Positions 50,877-60,466 of a stretch of 64,000 nucleotides of DNA are shown piece by piece. The first letter of the stretch is position 1, and every line of letters starts with the position of its first letter. A model generated the notes under the pieces. It was given only the letters and a program-made list of their open reading frames with translations. It was not told the origin of the DNA and made no database searches. The position numbers and the translations under genes are program-made. The stretch is from Corythucha ciliata (taxonomy: Eukaryota; Arthropoda; Insecta; Hemiptera; Tingidae), in NCBI GenBank assembly GCA_038030265.1, contig CM075939.1, positions 8,475,253 through 8,539,252 of the forward strand, in the 5' to 3' direction.

Positions 50877-52000
50877 AATCGAAAACTCGTTCTAACTATG
50901 ACGAACGTACGCGCTAAAATCTTGATAGCGGCCGTGGCTAGCGACGACAATAAAACTACCGTCTTTTGCATAAAACGATTTCAACTTCTCGGCGGTCAAA
51001 CGGTCTACGTATTTCCGCCAGACAAGCAGGCCATCGGAAAACACCAACAACTCGCAAAACATCCGATCATCAAGAGCGCATTTAAATCAATCAAAATGAG
51101 AGGACAATTCCGAAACCTGACCATAACGCTTTCAGAAGACCTCCAATCAACCTATCTCGACGAGGAAGGAAATCCCCGTTTCGAAGAAGAGTACCTTGAA
51201 GAACTATCAGACAATTTGAAACTTGAAATGACATCAACGGAGTCCACCCACCAAACACAGAAAAACGAGTCGCCAACTGAACGTAAATCATTACAATCGG
51301 TAACAAAGGACCTCGTTCTGAGCAAATTCAACGGGAAAAACCTGAACGCTACAACCTGGATCACAACGCTGGAGATGGAGTGCGTACGCCTTGACATCCC
51401 TAAGGAACGCTATTGCGAAGTCATACGCCTGTTCATCGAAGGACCTGTAAACGACTGGTACACCGCAAATCGGGTACTCCTAGGAGACGCGCCCTGGACA
51501 ACCTGGAAACAATCGTTTCTCGACAATTTCTCCAACAAAGGTTGGTCAAATGTAAATTATGCTTATAATTTTAAATTCATTAAGGGTTCCATTTCTGAGT
51601 ACGCGTTAAAGAAACTTAGTTTGCTGGTCGATGTTGACCCTACATTAAGTGAAAATACTCGCGTGTGCTTCATTGTAGTGGGGCTCCCGCTGTCTATTCA
51701 GAGTAGTTTGAACATGGAAGAAATAACAACCGTTAACAAATTAATGATAAAACTAAATCAACTAGATAGAGCTGTTCTACCTAAACCACATAATAATAAT
51801 AATATTACAATTAGCAATCATAAAAATTCATTTTTCTCAAAACCTGGCTTCACTGAACGAAAACCCTGCTCTCATTGCGAGAAAATAGGCAAACCCGGTA
51901 GAATGCACCCTGAGTCGGTGTGCCGTACGAAGAAATTCTCCAGTAACCCTTCTAACACTACTAACGAAAAAAAAATTAAAATAGCCAACAACACCGAACA

Positions 52001-52342
52001 GAGGATAATGTTCTGGGGAAAGATCCCGCGTCACCGAACAGCAGAGACAAGCCAAACGAAAACACGAAGACGAAAAATGACGAAAATAAAGAAGTAACCC
52101 GGGAAGCTCCGACCATGGCAGCTGGAACGAGTACAAATACTAAAAAAAGTGGAACAAATGAAACATTAGGACTGAGACCAGAAATGTGGCAAAGTGCTTT
52201 ACAAGGAACTCCTGCTGACTTAAAAGGTAGCGAGAGTCTAGGAAATGTGGAGCAACTCCTGGCCAAGAAGAAGGGCTGGCCAAAAGGAAAGACGAGAGGA
52301 TCATCTGACGAGCAAAGAAAATCAGGAAGGAGAAGTAATTAA
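52001..52342 (+). pseudogene. ORF1 C-terminal remnant of the nested non-LTR element
   Basis: The open frame begins at the insertion point (EDNVLGKDPASPNSRDKPNE) and continues GLRPEMWQSALQGTPADLKG and KKKGWPKGKTRGSS to a TAA 54 bp before ORF2. It is hydrophilic and basic, with no recognised domain. The start of ORF1 is missing because of 5' truncation. Confidence 0.6.
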
Positions 52343-52396
52343 TTCTAAACAGAAATTACTAACAAGACAATATATCAAACAATTAATCGAACAAAA

Positions 52397-55300
52397 ATGG
52401 AAAACGAGACAATAATTCAATGGAATATTAGAGGACTTAAAGCAAATTACGTGTACATTCAAAGGCTAATAAATAAATATCAACCATTGTGTTTGTGTCT
52501 ACAAGAAACTAAATTGAAAATTAGCGATCCGATGCAAATACCGGGGTACACTTCGTATAACAAAATGGAAAACATTGGAGAGCGAGGTCGGGCCCACGGT
52601 GGCGTTACTATCTACGTGCGAAACAGTGCAAAGCAGAGGGAAATCCCGATATCCTCCAGACTTCAAACGATATCTGTTGAGTTGGAAACTCCCATAAGGA
52701 CAACTGTGTGCTGCATTTACCTACCTGATGAAAAATGGGCTGAACCGGACTTGGTCAAACTGATTGCAGACCTTCCAAGACCGTGTATGGTATTGGGAGA
52801 CTTCAATGCGCATAATCACTGGTGGGGCTCTGAGCGCACCTCTGGTAAAGGCTTAGAAGTTGAGAATATCATGGGACGACAAAACCTGGTATTGTTGAAC
52901 AACGGATCCGCAACTCGAATAGATGGTGCTACAGGGAGGATGAGTGCCATAGATCTTAGTTTTTCCACTCCTCTATTGGCGACAAAATTAAGTTGGAGTG
53001 TGCTTGACGAACAAATGGGAAGTGACCACCTACCAATAATTCTACATACTGATCAAAAACGATATCAATATTCCGGTTATAAGAGGTGGAATACGCCGAA
53101 GGCAAACTGGGACTTATACCAGAGAAATATTCAGTGTCCCACGCTATCGGGTGACCCAGAAGCTGATGTACTAGCGTTAGAGGAGAGCATCAATTCTGCT
53201 GCCACGGTAAGTGTCCCATGGAAAGGAAGGCGAGGCTCTAAGCGGCAGGTGCCGTGGTGGACCGTGGAATGCCAAGAAGCCAACAGGGAAAAACGACTCA
53301 GGTATAGATGCTTCAAACGAAACAGCACACTCGAAAATCTGGTCGCATATAAGATCGCGAAATCGAGGGAGAGGGTGGTAATGCTAAGAGCAAAGAAAAA
53401 TAGCTTAAATAACTATATTAGCTCTATGACGAGTGATGTAAGTAGTACACAAATATGGCGGAAAATAAAGTCATTCGTTGGTAACGCCGGAAAGCCACAA
53501 GAAATCATACTGGAAAAAGATGGACGGGTGTTCTCGGACCCTGCAAGCTCGAGTAATATTCTAGCAGAGCACTTCAGCCTAGTTGCCAGGACAAGTGGAT
53601 ATCCTGCCGACTTTCAGGTTCTTAAAAGACAAGAAGAAGCAGCCGGATTCGATAACCTAAATACTCACGATATTGAAAAGTATAACGATCCGTTCACGAT
53701 GGATGAGCTGAAGTCGGCCCTTGGAAAGCTGAAGGAGAAAGCTCCCGGGCTTGATCGCATCACAAACAGCATGCTGCAAAATCTACCTGAAACAATGACC
53801 AATCACTTACTGAATTTGTACAATGAAGTATGGCAAGGATGTTTTCCTGAGAGATGGAGGGAATCAATAATTGTGCCAGTATTAAAACCTGGTAAAGAAC
53901 CATCAGACCCTGGGAGCTATCGACCGATCTCACTGACCAGCTGTTTGTCCAAGGTCATGGAGAAGATGGTGGTTAGAAGGTTGGTCAACTTCTTGAACGA
54001 GAAAAAGGTGCTAAATAAAAACCAAGCAGGATTCAAAGAAGGGATTTCAGCGGTCGACCAGATAGTAAAACTAGAAACCGAAGTTCTGGATGGTTTCGCC
54101 CGTAGATGTCATACGACAGCTGTATGCTTTGACCTCTCAAAGGCGTTCGACTTAACGTGGAGATATGCAATTGTCAAAAAGTTGGAGCTCTGGGGAATAA
54201 AGGGTAATATGCTCAGATTCGTTGAGGGGTTTCTGACAAACCGGACTTTCAGGGTTATAATAGGAGAAACGCTATCCGACAAGTACATCTTAGAGAACGG
54301 AATACCTCAGGGATCTGTGTTGAGCGTCATCCTTTTCCTGGTGGCGGTAAATGACATAACTGCAGGCCTTCCAGAAGAGATTCATATCTCAATGTATGTG
54401 GACGACATCGCAATGTACTACACGGGTAGAAATGAGGAAAATGTCGACGAGATACTCCAGAGGGGAATAGACACTCTTTGCAGAAATGCGAGGAAAGTTG
54501 GTTTTTCCTTCTCAGAGGGAAAAACTCAGGTGGTCCATTTCTGCCGACTTAGGAAAGAACATCCACCACCGAAACTAAGGATGGGAAGAGTCGAGTTAAG
54601 TGTGAGTAGTGTCGTAAAATTCCTGGGAATATACTGTGACGAAAAGCTGACCTGGGACAACCACATCTCAAGCATACGTGTCAAATGTACCAAGCTCTTG
54701 AACTGTTTTAGGGTGCTTGCAAATCAAACATGGGGGGCTGAACCACTGTTACTGGTTCGAGCATTCTGTTCACTGGTACGATCCAAAATAGAATATGGTC
54801 AGACTGTTTACAGATCAGCCAGGAAAACCAGAGTAAAATGCTTTGACACAGTTTACCGTGAAGGCCTGTTGTTGGCCACAGGAGCATTCAGGACAACACC
54901 TACCAATAGTTTGATAGCCCTGGCTGGCATCCTCCCACCACAGAAAAGATACGACCAGGCTATGATCATTCAATGGATTAAAATAAACAGTATGGAAGAT
55001 CACTTCCTCACGGGTTGTCTACAGGATTCGTGTGGGGTGGATAACATCTACAGGTACCAATCAAGTAGACAAAGACCGTACAGAGTACGAGCTGAGGAAT
55101 GCATGATGGCAAACAATGTACAAATAGCAACCCTAGACGCCGTAGAACTGACCGCTAACATAAAGAGGGTAAAGGAGGCGGTGTGGGAAACGTGGGAGAC
55201 GGAATGGACAAATAAAGGAAGCAAATTGAACACTGTGAAACCTAAGGCACAGTTCGACACGTTAAAGCTAAGTACGCACCTCTGTAGGAAGGAATGCGTG

Positions 55301-55558
55301 ACGATAAATAGGCTTAAATGTGGGCATACACGGCTCACCCACAGCTACATGTTCCTGGGAAGAAGGCCACCAAGATGCCCCCTTTGAGGGGAGACACTAA
55401 GCGTACAACATCTGCTTCTAGATTGTCCGAATCTAGCTGAAGAACGAAGGAGAGCAAAGGTGAAAGGAAGTATGAGGGAAATGTTAGGAGAGGAAAACCA
55501 GCAAACAAAGAGCGTGATTACTTATCTGACCAATATTGGCGCAATTGGGTTAATTTAG
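52397..55558 (+). pseudogene. ORF2 of the nested non-LTR element: endonuclease and RT, one in-frame TGA
   Basis: The endonuclease has IIQWNIRGLKANY, CLQETKL, VLGDFNAHNHWWGSE, SAIDLSFS and SDHLPI. The RT has KAPGLDRITNSML, GSYRPISLTSCLSKVMEKM, AVCFDLSKAFDLTWR, GIPQGSVLSVILF, the catalytic YVDD and VKFLGIYCDEKLTWD. The C-terminal finger reads RCPL, then TGA (55385-55387) exactly where the next Cys is expected, and continues in frame GETLSVQHLLLDC to a TAG at 55556. No RNase H motifs lie between the RT and the finger. Apart from that TGA the ORF of about 1053 codons is open throughout. Confidence 0.9.
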
Positions 55559-55798
55559 GAAGACTTGAGAGAGAAGAACTGAACTGGATATAAGAAGAAG
55601 TAGTGTGGAACAATTGTAAAATGGCCGATAGCCTGCGCAGCTGGGCCAAGAAAGGGGGGTGGTTTTAGCCGGTAGTCTGTCGCCAGGCTGGAGCCCGGCA
55701 CATCGTGCGTAAATGCATTTCCACCTCCCTCCCCCCCCCCCAAAAAAAAAAAAAAAAAACACCGAACTCGAAGAACTGATGAACAGCGAAGTAGAATC

Positions 55799-55805
55799 AA
55801 AAAAC
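55799..55805 (+). promoter_or_regulatory. -1 ribosomal frameshift slippery site A AAA AAC
   Basis: In the gag frame the last codons read TCA AAA AAC TAA, so the heptamer A-AAA-AAC is in the correct phase directly before the stop. Pol (protease first: LNLPPLITLKVNVEDTL) is open in the -1 frame across this point. This is the arrangement expected for Gag-Pol synthesis by -1 frameshifting. A downstream stem-loop was not assessed. Confidence 0.75.
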
Positions 55806-55808
55806 TAA

Positions 55809-57660
55809 ATTTACCTCCTCTCATCACGCTGAAAGTCAATGTAGAAGACACACTCGCCACGGGCCTTTATGACCCCGGGGCAAACATTACAATGTTACCC
55901 CTACACTTTTTCAAAACGTTAAATACTAACATGTATACCACGAAACCCTTGACTTTCAGAACGATGAGTGGAGTAGATAAAATTAAAGGTGTAGCATACG
56001 TAAAAATAAAAATATTCAATATAGAAAAAAACACGAGTTTTTGTAATAGACAATACGGACTTTAAATACGACATCCTAATTGGCCTAGATACTATAAAAG
56101 ATTACAAGTTATGCCAAAATCATGAATTAAAAATCACCCAGGCTAACACGGAACAAAAAAAGTACACCAACCACAACGGTGAACACATTCAAATAAATTG
56201 GAACGAACATATTCCTATCGAGCAGTTTGAAATAAAAACGGCTCATTTAGATACTGAAAAAAAACAACATATTTATGACTTAATTGACAAACACGGCACG
56301 CTATTCGCAAAAAACCAATACGATATAGGCACAGTGCAAAAACACGAAGCACATATAAAACTGGTGGAAGACAAATACATAGCGAAAAAACCCTATAGGT
56401 GCTAGGAAATTGAAAAACAGATTGGTGAGCTTTTAAACCACGGCATCATAGAGGAATCATGTTCACCATTCGCCGCACCGGTCACGCTGACGTACAAAAA
56501 AACAGGTGAAAGTAATAAAAAAGAAAAAACAAGATTATGCGTGGACTTCAGGGAACTAAACAAACTTCTGGTTCCTGAGAGCCAGCCGTTTCCACTCATT
56601 GATGACATTATAGCCAAAACCCGAGATTTCAGATGGTTTTCCGCCTTAGATATTAACATGGCCTTCTGAACCATACCTATACGTACCAAAGATCGATATA
56701 AAACGGGATTTATTACCCAACACGGCCACTGGCAGTGGGTCGCCATGCCGTTTGGCTTAAAAACATCACCCGCAATTTTCCAAAGAATACTCTCGGGTAT
56801 CATCCGACGGAATGGGCTAGGTGACTTCTGTTGTAACTACATAGACGACATACTCATCTTCTCTAAAACTTTTGAACAACACATCCGACACCTCGAGGCT
56901 CTAATGGAGGCAATCAAAAAGGAGGGATTCAAACTAAAGTTCATCAAATGCAATTTTGCCACTAATTCCATCCAATATTTGGGTCACGTCATAGAAAACA
57001 ACGCAGTCAGACCTCTCAACGATAATTTAATAGCTATTAGAAACTTCCCTACGCCAAAACATCAAAAAAATATTCGTCAGTTTCTGGGTAAAATAAACTT
57101 CTACCATAAATACATCCAAAACGCAGCAAAAACACTTGACATTTTTCACAATCTTCTTCGAAAAGACGTCAAATTCGCATGGACGCAACAATGCCAGGAA
57201 GCTTTTGAGCGAATCAAAACTTACCTAACATCCTCCCCCGTGCTAGCCATTTTTGACCGAAACTTACCGATCGTAATTTATACTGATGCGAGCATAGAAG
57301 GTATCGGAGCGATCCTTAAGCAGCCTCAACCCGACGGAGTTGAAAAACCCGTTGCTTACTTCTCCAAGAAGCTCAACGAGAGCCAAAAGAGACAAAAAGC
57401 TATCTACTTGGAGATTTTAGCGATTAAAGAAGCCGTGAAATACTGGCGGTACTGGTTGATAGGCCGCCAATTTAAAATTATTACCGATCATAAACCTCTG
57501 GAAAATCTCAAATTGAAAGCAAGGACAGATGAGGAGCTAGGCGATCTCGCAAACTATCTAAGCCTGGTCCAGACGCTACGTTTTTCACAACCTCTTGCCT
57601 GCGCAGTTCAAGACGTTGCAGACAAAACGTTGCGTATGGACCGGAAAACTGTGCAGTTTT
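55809..57660 (+). pseudogene. pol: Pol of the young Ty3 element: protease, RT, RNase H (first part)
   Basis: The protease has the active-site word LYDPGANITML (Asp-Pro-Gly where Asp-Thr/Ser-Gly is usual) and DILIGLDTIKDY. A frame break lies at seven A (56025-56031). The RT has RLCVDFRELNKLLVPE, FSALDINMAF, WVAMPFGLKTSPAIFQ, YIDDILIFSK and YLGHVIE. Two nonsense codons interrupt it: TAG (56403-56405) and TGA (56667-56669), the latter at a position usually Trp. RNase H starts VIYTDASIEGIGAIL, YFSKKLNE and ITDHKPLENL, and is then cut by the MITE at 57561. Confidence 0.88.
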
Positions 57661-58014
57661 GAGTCCCTGGGGAAGACTGCACAGTTCCAGCGATAACTGA
57701 GCTTATGAGCTCTGAAAACCGTGACCTGCACGGACATGTCGTTGCGTGTAGACACTTGCTCCGTTTTCTGATTCGTTTCTTCCTCAGTTTTCCTCAAAGT
57801 CATGTGGAAAACCAAGTCCTCAGACTCAAGGAAAAAAATGTTTTTTATTTTGGGTTGGGATTTTTGCTCCCGTTAATGGCGATATCACACAAAACTGAGC
57901 GAAAAATACTGCACGTACTAAAGAAAACTGTACCGTCTGGACGCAACGTCTTCATTCCGTCTTAAAACTGTGCAACTTAAAAAGTTGTGCAAAACGTAGC
58001 GTCTGGACCAGGCT
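57561..58014. mobile_element. MITE, 454 bp, inserted in the RNase H region
   Basis: The ends AGCCTGGTCCAGACGCTACG are inverted with one mismatch over about 27 bp. CTA precedes (57558-57560) and TTA follows (58015-58017), a 3-bp duplication with one difference. The MITE plus duplication is 457 bp, and the pol frame after it is displaced by exactly that amount, so removal restores one continuous frame. The interior has inverted 'AACTGTGCA' words and no transposase. Confidence 0.88.
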
Positions 58015-59295
58015 TTACAGTATGATTTCGACATAATCTACAGATCGGGATCCGCAAATGCAGAAGCGGACTGCCTATCGAGAAACCCAGTACTCGCAAG
58101 TGACTACAACACAGATGACCACGAACCACTACGCACAGCTAATCTGCTCGAGTTAGAGGAAATTCGGGATAGCCAGAAGAACATCACTAAGGGAAAACGC
58201 GATATTTTAAAATACGGAATAATCTTGCGGAAAACTAGGGCTAGAGAACAAATAATAATCGGTAAGGAATACGGCTTACAACTCGTTCAAAAAGTACACC
58301 TAAAATACGGCCACGTAGGGCCGAAACACATTATAAATACAATCAAAAATTATTACTACTTCCACAATATGTACAAAGAAATTCAACACTTCTGTTCCAC
58401 ATGCACAATTTACCTCAAAAATAAATATAGACGCACTAAACCCACAGGTTTCTTAGGCCACTTGGGTCCAGCAAGTGAACCCTTTCAAATAATGTCCATC
58501 GACACGATAGGGGGATTTGGAGGAAACAAATCAACAAAAAGGTATCTCCACCTCCTAGTAGACCACTTCACTCGCTTCGCATTTATATCAACGTCACCAA
58601 ACCAAACTGCTAACGAATTCATAAAACTAATTAAAAAAGTGCAGAGCGACCATCAAATCGGCACAGACCAGTATGCAGGCCTGAGCGCGAAAGACTTCAC
58701 GAGATATCTTCAAGAAAACAATATAAATCATGTCTACACGGCCATCGATCACCCAGCCTCCAACGGACTGAACGAAAGGCTGAATCAAAAGCTTGACAAT
58801 AGAATAAGATGCAGAATAAACGAAACAAAACGAAAAATTGCATGGACCTCAGTAGCTAGGAGGGGCGCTGAGGAATATAACAATACAATACACAGCGTCA
58901 CCCAATACACCCCAAATTACTTAATGAACGGTGTTCCACCACATGCAGCACTTAAAGAGTTTCTCGAAATCCCAAATTACCAGCGGGTCGCAAAATTAGC
59001 CTTCCAAAATTCGGAAAAAGCCCACGACGAAAACAAGAGACGATACGACTCCAAAAGAAAAAACGTTTCACTCACAATAGGAGACAACGTGAACGTAGAG
59101 AACGGGAACAGACTGAACCGTAAAAAGCTAGACGAAATACGATTGGGTCCGTTTCCCATCGTGAACAAGTTATCCAACTCGGTGTACCAGGTCAACGTAG
59201 GCTACAACGGTACCGACGACAAACGCCTGTACCACATAAGTAAGATCATCAGGGTAAACAATCAAGGGTCGAACACACCCAACAACCACATCTAA
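58015..59295 (+). CDS. pol: Pol of the young Ty3 element: RNase H end and integrase
   Basis: RNase H closes with QYDFDIIYRSGSANAEADCL. Integrase has the HHCC finger (HLKYGH, FCSTC), catalytic Asp in IMSIDTIGGF, Asp in IGTDQYAGLSAKDF and Glu in SNGLNERLNQKL. The C-terminal part has KNVSLTIGDNVNVENGNRLN and IRLGPFPIVNKLSNSVYQV. It is open from the MITE to TAA 59293-59295 and shows no other damage. It would process and insert the element cDNA in the nucleus. Confidence 0.88.
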   Translation, partial: LQYDFDIIYRSGSANAEADCLSRNPVLASDYNTDDHEPLRTANLLELEEIRDSQKNITKGKRDILKYGIILRKTRAREQIIIGKEYGLQLVQKVHLKYGHVGPKHIINTIKNYYYFHNMYKEIQHFCSTCTIYLKNKYRRTKPTGFLGHLGPASEPFQIMSIDTIGGFGGNKSTKRYLHLLVDHFTRFAFISTSPNQTANEFIKLIKKVQSDHQIGTDQYAGLSAKDFTRYLQENNINHVYTAIDHPASNGLNERLNQKLDNRIRCRINETKRKIAWTSVARRGAEEYNNTIHSVTQYTPNYLMNGVPPHAALKEFLEIPNYQRVAKLAFQNSEKAHDENKRRYDSKRKNVSLTIGDNVNVENGNRLNRKKLDEIRLGPFPIVNKLSNSVYQVNVGYNGTDDKRLYHISKIIRVNNQGSNTPNNHI

Positions 59296-59556
59296 TCTAA
59301 ATTTCGATCATGATTGGTGTTCGTGATTTCGGCATACGAAAGAAATCAAAGTTATCGTAGAAATTGTCTACAATACTACCTTATTACTAGGGCATTTGTA
59401 AATCACTCTCAGTTCATAGTCTAGCCTTTATTCACCAATGTTGTACCGATTAATGTTATACTAACTAACTAACGCTTTACGTGTACATATCAACTTATTA
59501 CCTATTACTCTGCGGAAAATTAGCTTCACTGTCTCACACCTCTTTGGTTGGAGGGA

Positions 59557-59851
59557 TGTAAGTTTCTCGCCAGTCTTCGAACCTTATTGTTGGACTTTGA
59601 TCCTTTTACTTCTTTTTTCTAATTTATTTCTCACCTCTGTTTAAATATTTTTTTGTAAACTGTCCTGCGAGGCAGTCGCGTTCTATACTCTGTGGACTCC
59701 ACTTCTCGTGTTCTCACGGAAAACAATATTTTATAGCTAAAAGTTAAGCGTTCGTTATATTGGAATCGACTTAGTTTTCGATTCTCAATAAAAGCTTGAG
59801 CATCGAATCTTGGTGTTATTCGGTTTGTGTTCAAAATTCCCCAGTCTTACA
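59557..59851 (+). repeat. 3' LTR, 295 bp
   Basis: Same length as the 5' LTR, preceded by the purine-rich GGTTGGAGGGA (59546-59556), the likely plus-strand primer tract. Confidence 0.95.
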
Positions 59852-60091
59852 TTTGTAATTAACAATTACCAATTACATTTCCATCTTCAGAGCCAATATT
59901 ACTTCGAAAACTCAGCGGGTACTATTTCGCGCCTTACTTGGAGCTTTTGGAAGAGTTTTTGCATGAAATTCCCTGAAAAAAAAAAAGTTTCAAAGCAATT
60001 ATGACACGAGCGATATCCTCGAGCTTAGGGTTGCCAATTTGAAATTTGAGAAAAACGGTACAAAAGTTTCAAAGATCAAAACCCCAAACCA
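59852..60091. other. Continuation of the hAT-like element, then unassigned DNA
   Basis: 'TTTGTAATTAACAATTACC' directly after the Ty3 element continues the TAATTG-rich sequence left of it. Beyond about 59900 nothing is recognised apart from an A-run at 59975. Confidence 0.35.
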
Positions 60092-60215
60092 GTGGCGTAA
60101 GTAGGAATTTGTCTTGGGGGGGGGGGAGGATCAGAATGAAATCTCGTAAGGTTGAAAGGAGGCGGGTAATTTCACATTTTAGTCATCATTCCACACAGCC
60201 AGCACACTCTTGAAT
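60092..60215 (+). repeat. Dispersed repeat, copy 2 (pairs with 727-855)
   Basis: Contains 'GTGGCGTAAGTAGGAATTTG' and 'AATTTCACATTTTAG' in the order seen at 727-855, with a G-run of about 13 between. Confidence 0.45.
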
Positions 60216-60249
60216 CTGGACATCTTGCTGGCCTCATCATAGCCTCAAT

Positions 60250-60465
60250 CTCTCAGTTAAGGGCGATTTTTGGACTCTACCCGCAAATTAGCGCTTTTCT
60301 CAATTTTGGCCGAGTGTATCGTTCTTCTCAATTTCAGCCGCAGATGCCCCACTCCCTTCCAAAACCATGAATTTGCGCATTTTCTCAACTTTAGCAGCAA
60401 AGTATCGTTTTTATCCCGTGAGCGATGTTTCTTAATTATCCACGAGTTTTGGCGTTTTGGCGAGT
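60250..60465 (-). repeat. Family B ~30-bp repeat, reverse orientation, short block
   Basis: 'AAATTAGCGCTTTTCTCAAT', 'TTCTCAATTTCAGCCGCAG' and 'GCGCATTTTCTCAACTTTAG' are inverse family B units. The block ends where the Ty3 element 2 gag begins. Confidence 0.55.
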
Positions 60466-60466
60466 T

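Larger units (their letters stand above)
52000..55757 (+). mobile_element. I-like non-LTR retrotransposon inserted in gag
   Basis: The insert starts within its own ORF1 (5' truncated), contains ORF2, and ends in a C-run and poly(A) at 55740-55758. The 10-bp word AACACCGAAC occurs at 51990-51999 and 55758-55767, the target duplication. It is therefore younger than the host Ty3 element. Confidence 0.9.
50898..55808 (+). pseudogene. gag: Gag of the young Ty3 element, split by a non-LTR insertion
   Basis: Gag runs 50898-51999 and resumes at 55768-55808. The capsid-like part has FNGKNLNATTWITTLEMECV, LFIEGPVNDWY and PWTTWKQSFLDNF. A Cys/His motif, CSHCEKIGKPGRMHPESVC, has the spacing C-X2-C-X9-H-X4-C, longer than the usual knuckle. 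The inserted DNA plus its 10-bp duplication measures 3768 bp, a multiple of three, so gag frame is identical on both sides and ends at TAA 55806-55808. The ATG at 50898 lies only 21 bp after the LTR. Confidence 0.88.
50582..59851 (+). mobile_element. Young Ty3 LTR retrotransposon carrying two nested insertions
   Basis: Two 295-bp LTRs (50582-50876 and 59557-59851) differ at only two positions, about 0.7%. They begin TGTAAG and end CTTACA. The 4-bp duplication TTTG flanks the element (50578-50581 and 59852-59855). Gag, protease, RT, RNase H and integrase occur in the normal Ty3 order. A non-LTR element (52000-55757) sits in gag and a MITE (57561-58014) in the RNase H region. Without the insertions the element would be about 5.0 kb. 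Confidence 0.92.

Noticed and set aside
55385..55387. TGA as a selenocysteine codon
   Set aside because: Elements of this kind are not known selenoproteins, no recoding element was looked for successfully, and a simple nonsense mutation suffices.
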